From positions 2,294,001 through 2,358,000 of the forward strand of contig JAGKQI010000090.1 of NCBI GenBank assembly GCA_018806915.1: 64,000 nucleotides of DNA, in the 5' to 3' direction. The notes under the pieces are model-generated. The model had not been told where the DNA came from. It saw only the letters and a list, made by a program, of their open reading frames with translations, and ran no database searches. Below, in pieces: positions 39,464-50,425 of this stretch. The stretch is from Phytophthora colocasiae. Taxonomy: Eukaryota; Oomycota; Peronosporomycetes; Peronosporales; Peronosporaceae. Position numbers and translations under genes: made by a program. The first letter of the stretch is position 1, and each line of letters starts with the position of its first letter.

Positions 39464-42400
39464 ATGGTGACGATGCCTCGTTTGGACGAGCCAACGGCTC
39501 TACGGCGCTTCCTACAATCGCAAAGTGTGGCAACAATGAGTGGTGATATGATGTCGACGTTACTATCTGAATTGCGGCGTATGTCGACTCCTGGAGACGC
39601 AAACAGTCCTAATTCAGTACCTTTAGAACAAGTCTCTGCATTCCTGGATGCTATTCTACTGGCACATGCAGATCGGTTAATGCTTCAAGATAATTCTCAA
39701 GACATGGCTACACTACTGCAGAATGAAGATCAACTTCCTCCAGTGACTAAAGATGCCTTCTTTGAGCGATTCAAGCCTAAAAGCAGCACCCAAGTGCTCT
39801 GTGGCTATCTGTTCCAGCGAAACGACATTGTGTTCAACTGCAAGACGTGCCAGTCCGATGAGACTTGTGTTCTGTGTCTAAAGTGCTTCCAAAACGGCAA
39901 TCATGAGGGTCACGACGTATTTTTCCACCGCACAAGTCCCGGAGGAGTCTGTGACTGCGGAGACAGCGAAGCTTGGGCTCCTGACGGCTTCTGTGTCTAT
40001 CACGGACAAAGGGATGGAGACACAACAGCCAATTCCAATAGTGAACACGCAGGAACGTTGCCAGATGAGATCGTGCAAGTGGCTGACGCTTTGTTCTCGG
40101 CTATTGTGGATTTCTGTGTGGATATGGCCAAGAGATCCATGCAGGTGTTCGACGCTGAGTATGTGGATACACAGGGACGTCAGACACTGCATGAATTACG
40201 GCAGAACGTACAGGAGCGAGGATATACGATGGAGGACGTGCAGGCGATGGAGAAACTGTTTCACGTCCGGATCTGCAACGATGACGTTCATTCTGACGAG
40301 GATTTAATCCGCTCGTTATCGCAGAAGCGGATCCCACGACCTGAAGATCTCGTGCGAGCTATCGACTCGAATGGATCGGAGATTGTGGCACAGAATTTGA
40401 CGCTAAGAGATGCGCTGACGCTCATGCAGGCGCTCAAGAGCGAGGGCTGGCACGTGTGTGTTGTCCAGGACAAATTTATTCACGATGAGGACGTGCTATT
40501 ACGTGTGACGCAGTGGGTGAAAGCGATCTGTTCGTTATCGAAGCAACTTCACGTTCTATTTTGTGACAAGCTCTTCGCGACGAATGGACAGAGCAAGGAG
40601 CCGATTCAGGTGATGTTCCTCTCAGACCCTTATTTCCGGAAGGATATCGTGCTGGAACTCTATGAATTGTATTTGAAACTACAAGGAGATAAAGACCCCA
40701 AGTTGCAGTTCTCTATCGTGTTCCTCAAGGTCTACAATCGGATGATGCTGAAATATTTTTGTGGAGTTGGCACCCGTGAAGAATCGCTTTTCCAGTACGG
40801 TGTGCAGATCCTCACGACGCCATCCATTGTGCATCACTTGGCCAGTCTTGGGCTGTTGGATATGCTGTTGGATACAATCAACACGGCGCTGGAGATGGCA
40901 CGTTCGCCTACGTTGCCGCCACATCAGCATCAAGGTGTTCATCACACTCTGGACTGCGATCATCCTCTGTTAAAATTCAAACGGTATCATTTCGTGATTG
41001 AAAACTTTGGCTATGTGCTCGGGATCCCTGCGATGTCCAGTGCTCTTCTCCTCCGCTCGAATTTGCTGGAGAAATGGCTGGATGCACTGGCAGAGATCCA
41101 GGGGCTGGACCCTCAGGTGAGGATACAGGATGGACGTGCACACGTCACGTATGAGACGCAGTCGTGGCTCACAGCATTTGCGTTCCACGCCAATGTGAGT
41201 AAAATTTTGACATTTATCTCGAAAGGTCTTCGCTACCATGAAGCTGTCGACACGGTTGTTCGCAATCGGGATCGGGAGCAAATGGTGTTTAACATGCTCG
41301 AGGGCTTCTGGGACCAGTTAGACAGAGCAGGAATGGCTACAACTCGATTGCAACTGTACATCCCGCCGTGTGGGAGACTTATGGGATCTTCTTCTACGGA
41401 GCAAATTGTCAAGTATGATGTATCTACACAGCCAGTTTCTTTCCACAACCCACTACACGGCTTGCTAGCCAGTTTTCTCATCGAGAGTCTGTACTACGGA
41501 CCGCCCCCGGTTCCTGGAAGTGCTGTGCCGTGGATTACCGATTGGAGCGCACTATTTGAACGCTCAATGGCCAAGGTCTTGCAGTTGGATGGGGTAGAAG
41601 GCGAGACAAAGAACGAGTTTGTCCGACACAAGAAGACGATGCTGATCTACGGGATGATGGAGTACCCGCTTCGGTCATTGGTATTATGTGCGCAGATCAG
41701 CTGCGGTTTGTGGATTCGTAACGGCCAGAATATGCAGCGTCAGATGCTCAACTATACGAGCCCACCATGGTGCAGTGAGTTACGAGACCTGGACCTCTTC
41801 CTGGTGCAGGTAAGTGCGACAATCGTTGGTTTCCCTAAGTTCTTGACAATTTTCTTCGACCGCTTTGGGCTGTCCGAGTGGCTCCTCACATGGTCTAATG
41901 CTCGCAACGCGAGTGACGAGAGCTCCGGAATCTCTGCCCGTGAGGCGCAATCCACAACTGCGGAAGACGAGAAACTCGTTGGAGTTTTAGAGGCGGCGCT
42001 GCTGCAGTTGATCTGGACTGTGACTGAGCTTACGCCGCCTTTAGACGCTATTGAGCAGCAAGATACGGTGCTTCGTCGTGAAATTATCCATCGTTTGAGC
42101 CAGCACCCGTGCCGTTTATCCGAATTACTGGACCAAACTACGTTCGTTGTTTCCACACCTTTCGGAGGAATTTCTGCTCGTCAAGAGAAGCAGCATCTTA
42201 CCCGTTTGGAACGCATTTTGGACGAAGTAGCGGATGAGCAGGTAAAGCGCTCGGTTATGGTGGCACCGTTAGGTGACGGCGCAGGAGATGACTCAATGGG
42301 TGACGGGGCTATGGAGCCTACCAAATTCACTTTAAAGAAGGAGTACTTTAAAGAGTACGACCCGTCGTTCTACCACTTGAGTCGATCCAGCCATGAAAAA

Positions 42401-45400
42401 GCTCAATTTGCAAGGCAAGAAGCTCTATTCAAGACGTGGAAGGTAGAGGACCCTCCAGTTCCACTTGTAGCTCAAATCCCACCTCCGCACGTATCCTTGG
42501 GCTCAATGCGTTTCCTGGTGCTGGAAAAAGGACTGTTAGGCGTCTTGAGACTTGTTTTGGAGGACGCCTGTGCTGCTGATGGCCTGTGTCAGGGAAAAAG
42601 CGGTACCCCTGGAGTGAAGAGGACAAATGTCATGGTGGTTTTGCGTACTATTCACCTGATTAATCTTATTGTGCTCGTGCTGAAGCGTGGTGCAAGTGGA
42701 GCTACTCTACGCGTAGAAAATGAAGTTGTTCTATCCGAGAGCAAGAGACGCCAATCGCTTGCGTTGTTGCGTAATGGTCCTGAGGCGTTTGGAGAGTCTG
42801 AGACGAGCGTTCGAGGCAAAAAGCGCGTCAAGAGGCAACCAATGTCCAGTGAAGATGGCGACGTGCAGATGAGCAGTGACAGTGACCAGGGAGACTGCAG
42901 CGAGGTGAAGGAGCTGAGTATCGTCGCTTTGCTGGTGGCTCTTTCAAAGGATATGGTGAAACACGACTTCGAGACCTCCAAGTCAACAATCTCAGCCATT
43001 TACTGGATCCTAAATGAATTGGCAGCCTTGGATCGAGTCATCCACGCTTACGTGGAGCTTAAAGTGTGGAGTGGGATGAAGAAGCATGAGGAATTAGTGG
43101 CGGAGAACGGAATGTCCAAGGTTGAACTGAAGAAACTCCACCAACAGCGTGCTATTGCTGCAATGATGGCACGACAGAAGGCTTTCGCACAGTCTAGTGC
43201 TTTTGCTGATATGGACGATGAGGACGAAGATGAAGATGACGCCGGGTCTGGGGCTGGGAAGGACCTGGACGATCCTAATCATGAACTTCCTGGTCATACT
43301 GTCGTTTACCGTCCGCCCCCACCGCCTGACTGCATTATTTGCTCGCAGAAGGAGAAGGACGAGCCGATAATGTACATTGGACATGCGCAGATGAGTCGAG
43401 TTAACGTCCACGCTTACGAAAATCTCCCTGGTGATGTGGAGACTGCTGTAGCTGAAGGAAACAAGAGCAGTGACTCCAGCAGTACCTCTGCTTCTCCGGC
43501 TTTCCCTCCTCAAATTCATATTTCGCTCTGTGGCCACGCTGTCCATCTGCATTGCTGGCAGAAATACTTCGAGTCGGTCAAGGCGCAGTCTCGCTTCAAT
43601 CTTGAGCATAGCCAGACCAACATCGCTTTTGACGCGCACTTTGGCGAGTTCCTGTGCCCATTATGTCAGGCACTGAGCTCTATGCTGGTCCCGTGTCTGC
43701 CGATTTGTGAGCCGTTAACGTCCGCAGACCAGCAACGCGACCGTGACGCCATGGAGCGAGTATTCCAGTCCAAGCAAGATACGTCCAGCATTTTATCCTG
43801 GCTCTCGGATGGGTTACCCAGTAGATTGGAGGCCATAGACGAGAGTATGAATGACGACGACGAAGAAGAAGGAGACGAACGGACCCAGCTAAAGCGTCAA
43901 GATAATATCCGAGCGATGAATCAGTTCGCTGTTTCGTTTTTGGAGGCGACGCTCCGTTTTCAACCAGAGATGACGCATCTTGCTACAGCGATAAGTGCTC
44001 TGAAGAAGGGATTCTTCTCTACGGGACCTCAGTTGGCGCACTTGATCTGGAGTTCAGTGGCTTCGACCATCACGAGCACTCAGTTGAGTGGTATTTCGTC
44101 TGCAATCTTCTCACTGGAAACGTATTTATCATCAACGAAGAACGGGAACAAGGGAGGTCAATGGCGATCCAGTTCTTCATCGACTCGGACTAATGGAACC
44201 GCTGGGCCTGCAACGGCTGCGTCTTCCTTCTCTTCGCTGAGAATCACCAACATCTTAAACCCAGCAGTTCCGTGTTTGAAAACTCGAGTCGCTGTGTCTC
44301 TACCAGAAGCTTTGGACCCTCAGCTGGATCAGTTCACGCCAAAGGACGATAGTAAGCTGAATGTGCTGCTTCGCTCTCTGCGACGAATGCCGTTGCTGTT
44401 TACGAACCGACGTCGAGGCTTCTACCAGAGTTTGTGCTTCCCTATTGCGCAGAGCCTTCGACTCGCGTTGTCACCTGACCAATGGTTGGATACGTTGTCT
44501 CAAGGCCCTCCACTGCAGCTGGGAATGCCTATCCTGGGCCAGGACTTGTTTTACTTGTGTGTAGCCATCTGCAGCAGTATGTTGACTAGGAAAGCTGACA
44601 TCCTGCTTACGATCCGGTCTCTGTGCGTCCTGTACATGGCCCAAGTGCTGCTTCAATTGTCCCAACTGGAGGCTGAAGACGAAGACGATTGCACAGAAGA
44701 AGAAGAAACTGACATAGGAGGAAAGAGATCAGCCTCGGCTGACGATGCGTCTCCGGAGCAAATGGAGGAAATGCAGCGAGGCCTTGCGGAGCTCATGGCG
44801 CGGCTCGCAGAAGAGGCGGGGGTGGAGATGGCTACTAGTTCAAGAGAAGGCGATGGATCTTCTCGACGTTCGCCCCCTCAAGGCCGTCAACTCCAACTTT
44901 TGTTCAAGTCGTCGTGTTTGGCGTTCATGCGGCAGGTGACGCTCTTGTGTCGAGCATTTTTCAGAGGTGAGCAAGATCCCGATGCGTCCTGGAGCGCCAA
45001 CTTTGTGAGCTCTCTACGCCTCAGTACCAACTACCACGACATGTGTCAGCAATTGGGACTACCCAGAATCTCCCAGTTGTTAGCAGACGAAGCTCTTGTC
45101 GATTACCTCTTACAAGCTGCTCGTGAGCTGCGTACTCGACCTACCAGCGCAGCAGTTTCTGAAGAAGTCCAGCTTCGCTATAAGCAACACGGTCACGTTG
45201 ACCCACTGGTGACTGAACTGCAAGAGTTGATCTCCAGTGAACAAAAGGACGGAGACAAGCTCTTCGCTCGTAGCAACTTATCAGAGATTCCGAAGCTCCC
45301 ACTTCGACTGGAACCCGACGCGCAGCAGCACAAGAGCTTGTTCCACTTCGCTAACACTCGCCTGGTCAAACTGGCGTCGTCGTACACAGATCTGCACTCG

Positions 45401-45817
45401 GAGGTGCTGGGCAAGAGCAAGTGCAAGCAGACGTGGAAGACAGTGGAGAACCCTGCGATCTGCCTCGTGTGTGAGCAAGTGCTGTGTGCTGGGACTGAGT
45501 GCTGTCGTCGACGCAGTGACAACATGGGCGCGTGCACGCACCACGCCATCACGTGCGGCGCTGGCGTGGGGCTGTTCTTCCTCATGCGCTCGTCGTCGGT
45601 GCTGCTGGTCTTCGGTCCTCGCAGTTCGTACTTCGGATCGCCGTACCTCGACATGTTCGGAGAAGAAGACATCAACGTGCGTCGAGGACGACCTTTGTAC
45701 CTGAATGCCAAGCGCATGAAGGCGCTGCAAGCTTTGTACGCGAACCATCAGCTGGCGAACGAGGTGGCTCGCAATCGACGCACGTCCGACCAATACATCC
45801 GCAATAACTATTACTGA
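39464..45817 (+). CDS. UBR-family E3 ubiquitin ligase (N-recognin)
   Basis: 2,117 residues in one uninterrupted exon. The UBR box lies at about 112-180 (CGYLFQRNDIVFNCKTC, HEGHDVFFHRTSPGGVCDCG, GFCVYHG), with the Cys/His set for three zincs that binds type-1 N-degrons. A ClpS-like region follows at about 265-350 (VRICNDDVHSDEDLI), which in UBR1/UBR2 reads bulky hydrophobic N-termini. A RING-H2 is split across about 1290-1400 (DCIICSQKEKDE, then LCGHAVHLHCWQKYF and FLCPLCQA). The C-terminal UBR autoinhibitory region has CLVCEQVLCAGTECC and ends with RRGRPLYLNAKR. It would ubiquitinate N-degron substrates in the cytosol. The order and length fit the UBR1/UBR2 class. Confidence 0.95.
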   Translation: MVTMPRLDEPTALRRFLQSQSVATMSGDMMSTLLSELRRMSTPGDANSPNSVPLEQVSAFLDAILLAHADRLMLQDNSQDMATLLQNEDQLPPVTKDAFFERFKPKSSTQVLCGYLFQRNDIVFNCKTCQSDETCVLCLKCFQNGNHEGHDVFFHRTSPGGVCDCGDSEAWAPDGFCVYHGQRDGDTTANSNSEHAGTLPDEIVQVADALFSAIVDFCVDMAKRSMQVFDAEYVDTQGRQTLHELRQNVQERGYTMEDVQAMEKLFHVRICNDDVHSDEDLIRSLSQKRIPRPEDLVRAIDSNGSEIVAQNLTLRDALTLMQALKSEGWHVCVVQDKFIHDEDVLLRVTQWVKAICSLSKQLHVLFCDKLFATNGQSKEPIQVMFLSDPYFRKDIVLELYELYLKLQGDKDPKLQFSIVFLKVYNRMMLKYFCGVGTREESLFQYGVQILTTPSIVHHLASLGLLDMLLDTINTALEMARSPTLPPHQHQGVHHTLDCDHPLLKFKRYHFVIENFGYVLGIPAMSSALLLRSNLLEKWLDALAEIQGLDPQVRIQDGRAHVTYETQSWLTAFAFHANVSKILTFISKGLRYHEAVDTVVRNRDREQMVFNMLEGFWDQLDRAGMATTRLQLYIPPCGRLMGSSSTEQIVKYDVSTQPVSFHNPLHGLLASFLIESLYYGPPPVPGSAVPWITDWSALFERSMAKVLQLDGVEGETKNEFVRHKKTMLIYGMMEYPLRSLVLCAQISCGLWIRNGQNMQRQMLNYTSPPWCSELRDLDLFLVQVSATIVGFPKFLTIFFDRFGLSEWLLTWSNARNASDESSGISAREAQSTTAEDEKLVGVLEAALLQLIWTVTELTPPLDAIEQQDTVLRREIIHRLSQHPCRLSELLDQTTFVVSTPFGGISARQEKQHLTRLERILDEVADEQVKRSVMVAPLGDGAGDDSMGDGAMEPTKFTLKKEYFKEYDPSFYHLSRSSHEKAQFARQEALFKTWKVEDPPVPLVAQIPPPHVSLGSMRFLVLEKGLLGVLRLVLEDACAADGLCQGKSGTPGVKRTNVMVVLRTIHLINLIVLVLKRGASGATLRVENEVVLSESKRRQSLALLRNGPEAFGESETSVRGKKRVKRQPMSSEDGDVQMSSDSDQGDCSEVKELSIVALLVALSKDMVKHDFETSKSTISAIYWILNELAALDRVIHAYVELKVWSGMKKHEELVAENGMSKVELKKLHQQRAIAAMMARQKAFAQSSAFADMDDEDEDEDDAGSGAGKDLDDPNHELPGHTVVYRPPPPPDCIICSQKEKDEPIMYIGHAQMSRVNVHAYENLPGDVETAVAEGNKSSDSSSTSASPAFPPQIHISLCGHAVHLHCWQKYFESVKAQSRFNLEHSQTNIAFDAHFGEFLCPLCQALSSMLVPCLPICEPLTSADQQRDRDAMERVFQSKQDTSSILSWLSDGLPSRLEAIDESMNDDDEEEGDERTQLKRQDNIRAMNQFAVSFLEATLRFQPEMTHLATAISALKKGFFSTGPQLAHLIWSSVASTITSTQLSGISSAIFSLETYLSSTKNGNKGGQWRSSSSSTRTNGTAGPATAASSFSSLRITNILNPAVPCLKTRVAVSLPEALDPQLDQFTPKDDSKLNVLLRSLRRMPLLFTNRRRGFYQSLCFPIAQSLRLALSPDQWLDTLSQGPPLQLGMPILGQDLFYLCVAICSSMLTRKADILLTIRSLCVLYMAQVLLQLSQLEAEDEDDCTEEEETDIGGKRSASADDASPEQMEEMQRGLAELMARLAEEAGVEMATSSREGDGSSRRSPPQGRQLQLLFKSSCLAFMRQVTLLCRAFFRGEQDPDASWSANFVSSLRLSTNYHDMCQQLGLPRISQLLADEALVDYLLQAARELRTRPTSAAVSEEVQLRYKQHGHVDPLVTELQELISSEQKDGDKLFARSNLSEIPKLPLRLEPDAQQHKSLFHFANTRLVKLASSYTDLHSEVLGKSKCKQTWKTVENPAICLVCEQVLCAGTECCRRRSDNMGACTHHAITCGAGVGLFFLMRSSSVLLVFGPRSSYFGSPYLDMFGEEDINVRRGRPLYLNAKRMKALQALYANHQLANEVARNRRTSDQYIRNNYY

Positions 45818-45995
45818 AGGAAGGAGATAATTCAAGAAATCTCCTCAACACTACTAATGTATTAACCTTGCAGATGCATTGTGGGGCCACGTTAACGGAG
45901 CACAATGTAGTGATGAAGGTCTGTCACAAGCTTTTGTGATACCGTGTCTTATAGGTTGGGCTTCGAATAATGTTCTGGTTGCAACGTGACATCCT

Positions 45996-46009
45996 TCATT
46001 CCAGAATTT
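45996..46009 (+). promoter_or_regulatory. Retained initiator of a CRN relic
   Basis: TCATTCCAGAATTT differs from the oomycete consensus at one or two positions and matches the element before the intact CRN gene. It lies about 9 bp before the relic ATG. Confidence 0.5.
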
Positions 46010-46017
46010 GCTGAGAG

Positions 46018-46290
46018 ATGGTCAAGCTCTTTTGTGCAAAGTGGGGCAGGTATATCAACGAGTACCTGACTTGAAGAAGGCGATCAAGAGGGAGAAGCTC
46101 TACTCCATCACATGGGGCACCAAGTGGATAAAACAGGATTCAACTCTGAATTCAACACTGGACGTTGCCTCTACCATTGCTAGAATGGTTCGAGTCCATG
46201 GAGATCCTCACGTACTAAATTCAGGACTTAAGCTTATGACAAATTCCACGTTGTTGCGCTTTGAGAACGATTAAGGAGTAGCTTCACTCG
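46018..46290 (+). pseudogene. CRN effector relic
   Basis: Starts with the CRN header (MVKLFCAKWG) and a stop 18 codons later. In a shifted frame it continues with DLKKAIKREKLYSI, as in the intact CRN. It then jumps to a fragment like the kinase catalytic loop (VHGDPHVLN, compare VPHGDPRVQNV). Most of the gene between header and kinase is gone. Its promoter and leader still resemble those of the intact copy. It is on the opposite strand to the other two CRN copies. Confidence 0.75.
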
Positions 46291-46342
46291 TACCCCATCA
46301 AACTCGGCTGAAATATTCTTCTTCGTATTATTGCCCGGTGTG

Positions 46343-49300
46343 TTATAACTTGTGTGAGCGGAAGGTTGTGTCCCCCATCTTGAATTTGAACTTCTTGCCA
46401 CGAAACTGCTCGAGTGCTGCATCTGCAGGGCTACTGGCGGACGACGAGAAAGCTCGTTTGCGGTCATCATCAGATTTTCTGCCAAGTCCATTACTCCCGT
46501 CACCACTGTTGCCAGCACGCCCTCCGTTCATCATTAACCGGTTCTTGCTCTCCTCCATCATGAGGCGGAGGCTTTCATAGCCCCCAGCCCAGTTCGCAGG
46601 CTTGTCTTGGACGATGTGGGCGACGGAGATCGGAGTCGTTTCACCCCAAACTTTTCTGTACAGCACAATCAAAGCCACGCGGAGCCTCTGGTCCATTGCA
46701 GCTGTTGAGTTCATTAGGTTCCACAGCGCCTCCACTATGCGCTTGGCAGAGCTACTGTCGTCACGTAGCTTGGTGAGGTTGGGGCGATCGAACAACTCCA
46801 GAATTTTGTCCTTCTCGGGGCTTTTGAGCACAAACGACGTCGGCTCCTTCATCTCGATGTAGTTCATCAAACCCAACGTGTAACTGTGATCCCACGTAGC
46901 TAGTACTTCTTTTCCAACGTGCGGCGGGAACCCACGCATGCAGTTTAGACACACTTGGACAGCGAACAGCCGGACTCCAGGAGACTGCTCTTCCTTCAAT
47001 AACTCGCATAGCCAAAGCATCGCTGCAGTAGCTCCATAGCTGTTTGCCAACAATGAAGTCGCTCCCCGATTAGAAATTCGACTGGTCTTTTGGTGCGAGC
47101 TTGAGTAATTCATCCCCATTGTCGACGAGTTACCGTTTGCAGCAGTGGGACCACTCGGATCTTCTGCGAAATACAGACGCAGAATACTTTCGATCGCAGC
47201 TTTCCGGACGAAGTTCGAGTGCTTCGGCGATGCGAACGAGTGGAAGTTGACGAGTTTCTCCTCACATCGTCCAGCCAAAATCAGATTACACAACGCTTCC
47301 AGACAGCACACAGTGATGGTCTTGTTGTAACTGGGTTGCACTTGGTCGTAGTGAAGGTAGCGAAGAATCTCACGCACTACCGCATCTCCGTCATCCGAGC
47401 GGGTAGGACGATCCAAATTTAATACGGAGAGAGACAACACAAGGTTTCCAATGTAGTAACAATCGTCGGCCACTTGTGACTGGTCGTCCATCTCCACGTA
47501 ATTCTTAGAGTTGTCGTTCTCAGTGAGTAGCTGCAATAAGAACGTTTCAATCTCTGCTGGTGACTTGCCGTTTTGAGCACGAATCATCGCTAGCGCCTTG
47601 GGAATACTCTTTTTAATCTCGTACTCACCCGCAGCATAGTCTTGAACCTGGATCTGCTTACTAGATATTGACGCCTGCTGCGCTCCAAGTGCTTCAAGGA
47701 TGACCTTACCACCAGAAGGCAGGAAGTAGTTGGGTAGTGGCATATCCGTCGCGCGATCGAAGAAATGCTCTTTGAAAATACGCACGAGGTTGTGCATCGC
47801 CTTCCAGATCGGTAGTTGCGTGTTCGCGTTGGTGAGAGGTGCGTGAATTGACTGCCAAATTCCAAGCGATTGAGCAGCTTCTGCACGAAGCCGCCGCGAG
47901 TGAGTGGTAAGTCCACTCATGCATTCCGTAAGCACACGGCACGACATAACATTGGGCTTCTCGTGTGGGCGATGGAACAGCGCTAACGCTCGAGCAGCAT
48001 GTACACGCGAGCCAACCTTTTTGTCGGACAGAAGCTGTTCCATCCAATTGAAATCTGGCTGATGCATCACTACGTGTCTAAGCCATGCACAGCCAGTGTC
48101 AATTTTCACCCAGAAGACTGGTGTGTCATTCAAACCCATGCCAGGGCCACCAACAGATACCGAGTCATCAGGGTCTGCAAGTCCCTGACGTTTTCGACGT
48201 TTCTTTCGGACCTTGGAGTGGCACGGGAAGTCAAATTTGTGCCGTTTGTGTTCAATTCGCTTCTGGTATGTGTATTCACTTGTATCCTCGACAATTGTGA
48301 TTGTGATAGGGCCGGTATATAATTTACCTCCAGGAGGTATCTCCTGCTGCAACACCACTTCTGCCTGCGTTTGTTTACGGTTGTACCAGTATCCGACCGT
48401 AAAGAAGGGCATTCCAGGCTCAATAATCCATGACGTGAGAAACGATTTTGTGAGGTCCTGACCGGCAGCACCGGCGATTGTTTTCACAGTTTTCAGAAAT
48501 GAGAGAGTTGTCAGAGGCTCGGTCGAAGCAGTGCCGTTAGGTGTCTTCCCAGCTGCACCACCAGTAGTATTCTCGCCGTTGGGATCGCCTCCTTCGTCGT
48601 CTGCACTCTTCTTATCTTCGCTGGCCTTATTGTTTTCCTCCTCCTTGTTTCCTTCGGCATTGTTTGAAGTTTCCCCTCCGTTTGCAGCATTGTTAGCAGC
48701 GCCAGCACCTCCACCTGACACAGCACGCTGGATAGCAATACTCAAATGCTTAGGGCCGACTCGCTGTTCAATCATGTGCAGCACTAGAGGAGCCTTAACT
48801 TCGAGAAGCGTCAATGATAATGGGTCGTACTCCGAATACACATCCACCTCAGAAGACAGCAACGCCGGAGACTGCTGATCCGTTGTCAATTCCATTGTCG
48901 TCAAAGCATCCATCGCCAGCTGAATTCGGTACCCGTACTCCTCTTCACCGTAGATAGACCGCACGTAAGTGTTCACAAGGTGGCCAATGACACCAATCAG
49001 CACCCAGGCATCCTTCGTACTCTGGATTCCAACAGCCCCACCAATCCAACTACCCACTAGCCCCTTCACCTGTGCGAGATGCGATGGCAACTCACGATCA
49101 ATAATCCGTGCCCCATGTAGCAAGTTCTGGTCCAAAATTGCTCCTCCAGCTATATACTGAACCTGATCCGGTAAGTCCTCGACAAACACCTGCTGGTAAG
49201 TCTTGAATGGGTAAGAAGCTCCCAGTGCTCGTTCAAAGTACGTCATAGTCGATGCTAACTTGGATGTGCAATACACGAGGTCTTCGAAACATTCTGGAAG

Positions 49301-50203
49301 TGCAAAGTGCGTCATCCTTGGCATCTCCGACGGCACATAAAGCCTGAATGGTCCTACCGCAAAACCAATGGACGAGCAGTTAGTTTTGGGGTTCACAACG
49401 TATCTAAAACTTCTCCACTGCGTTCCATCAGCGTCTGGTTCAGGATTCAGTACTTGTTGCACCATTTGTCCACTGCAAACAGCCACACACCAATCTGGAA
49501 CTGTCAATTCAATCCGAAAAGTGCAGGCATCTCTCAAAGTATCTCGACACGGCATCCACGAGCGTGCTCCATCACAAAGTCCGCCGAAAGGTCCACAATA
49601 AGTGTACATATGAGGACTTCTCTTGGGCTGGTACTGTTCATCAGGTAGCACGAACCTCAAGCCTCCAGTAGGTTCTTCAATATCGTATTCCACTCTAACA
49701 ATCACTGGTTTAAATCCCGTGGAGCTCTTAGGAAGACGATCCAAGTCCCAAGCATCAAGTACCAACTTCTGTTCTTGTCGTGTACCCACTTCAGTCTCTT
49801 CATCATCTTCATCTCCATCTTCTGACAAAAGTGGGTCCCTTAAGTTGCTGGAGTCTTCCTCGTCTTCCTCGTCCTCCTGGAAAGCCATATCTCTCGGAAT
49901 CTCGATAATAAGCTCTCCTTCTTTAGAGGCAACAATTGCACCACGATAGAACAGGTCAAAGGTAGCCAAGTCGCGGTAACTTTCGTCCACAACTTCTCCC
50001 AGAAAATTAAGTTGCTCGAAGGTCGCTTGAACGCCATTGATGCTTACACTCCGCACCTTCAGCTGACGCGCGTGTAGTCTCAGTACACGCAGCTCCGCAG
50101 CTCTAGGGGCCAGCACTACCTCTGCAACACCTGCTATTTGCTGGCGCATGACGTCCACACGCAGCGCCACGCGCTGCTGCAGGTACTCGAAGTCCCCAAT
50201 CAT
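46343..50203 (-). CDS. TAF2: TFIID subunit TAF2
   Basis: 1,286 residues with the aminopeptidase-like fold of TAF2 (CIF150/TSM1): YCGPFGGLCDGARSWMPCRD, FRIELTVPDWCVAVCSGQMV, FALPECFEDLVYCTSKL, YPFKTYQQVFVEDLPDQVQY. The region that in M1 aminopeptidases carries HExxH reads RELPSHLAQVKGLVGSW, so the zinc site is absent, as in known TAF2 proteins. A long HEAT-like helical region follows. The mid-protein Asn/Glu/Gly-rich insert (NNAANGGETSNN..., GDPNGENTTGG) is low complexity. TAF2 binds initiator DNA in TFIID, which is of interest because oomycete promoters rely on an initiator. Single exon. Confidence 0.93.
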   Translation of the reverse strand: MIGDFEYLQQRVALRVDVMRQQIAGVAEVVLAPRAAELRVLRLHARQLKVRSVSINGVQATFEQLNFLGEVVDESYRDLATFDLFYRGAIVASKEGELIIEIPRDMAFQEDEEDEEDSSNLRDPLLSEDGDEDDEETEVGTRQEQKLVLDAWDLDRLPKSSTGFKPVIVRVEYDIEEPTGGLRFVLPDEQYQPKRSPHMYTYCGPFGGLCDGARSWMPCRDTLRDACTFRIELTVPDWCVAVCSGQMVQQVLNPEPDADGTQWRSFRYVVNPKTNCSSIGFAVGPFRLYVPSEMPRMTHFALPECFEDLVYCTSKLASTMTYFERALGASYPFKTYQQVFVEDLPDQVQYIAGGAILDQNLLHGARIIDRELPSHLAQVKGLVGSWIGGAVGIQSTKDAWVLIGVIGHLVNTYVRSIYGEEEYGYRIQLAMDALTTMELTTDQQSPALLSSEVDVYSEYDPLSLTLLEVKAPLVLHMIEQRVGPKHLSIAIQRAVSGGGAGAANNAANGGETSNNAEGNKEEENNKASEDKKSADDEGGDPNGENTTGGAAGKTPNGTASTEPLTTLSFLKTVKTIAGAAGQDLTKSFLTSWIIEPGMPFFTVGYWYNRKQTQAEVVLQQEIPPGGKLYTGPITITIVEDTSEYTYQKRIEHKRHKFDFPCHSKVRKKRRKRQGLADPDDSVSVGGPGMGLNDTPVFWVKIDTGCAWLRHVVMHQPDFNWMEQLLSDKKVGSRVHAARALALFHRPHEKPNVMSCRVLTECMSGLTTHSRRLRAEAAQSLGIWQSIHAPLTNANTQLPIWKAMHNLVRIFKEHFFDRATDMPLPNYFLPSGGKVILEALGAQQASISSKQIQVQDYAAGEYEIKKSIPKALAMIRAQNGKSPAEIETFLLQLLTENDNSKNYVEMDDQSQVADDCYYIGNLVLSLSVLNLDRPTRSDDGDAVVREILRYLHYDQVQPSYNKTITVCCLEALCNLILAGRCEEKLVNFHSFASPKHSNFVRKAAIESILRLYFAEDPSGPTAANGNSSTMGMNYSSSHQKTSRISNRGATSLLANSYGATAAMLWLCELLKEEQSPGVRLFAVQVCLNCMRGFPPHVGKEVLATWDHSYTLGLMNYIEMKEPTSFVLKSPEKDKILELFDRPNLTKLRDDSSSAKRIVEALWNLMNSTAAMDQRLRVALIVLYRKVWGETTPISVAHIVQDKPANWAGGYESLRLMMEESKNRLMMNGGRAGNSGDGSNGLGRKSDDDRKRAFSSSASSPADAALEQFRGKKFKFKMGDTTFRSHKL

Positions 50204-50425
50204 CTTTTTCGAGTAATTTATATTTAAAAGAAATAAATTGATTGTGAACCTTCAGACAACATTTTATGAGTGATGGTCATTTTCGTGCAACATTATGTTG
50301 AAGTTAGATGGCGCGATATGCTTGATCTTGTGATAGGCTGATGTAGCGATAATAAGCGATGGTATTCAGTGTTTAATTTGCTTCGTGCATACCAGTATCC
50401 AAATCAATTCAATTGTCAAGAGTTC

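Noticed and set aside
46186..46210. GGTTCGAGTCC, resembling a tRNA B-box
   Set aside because: No A-box or cloverleaf around it; it lies inside a CRN relic and corresponds to its kinase fragment.
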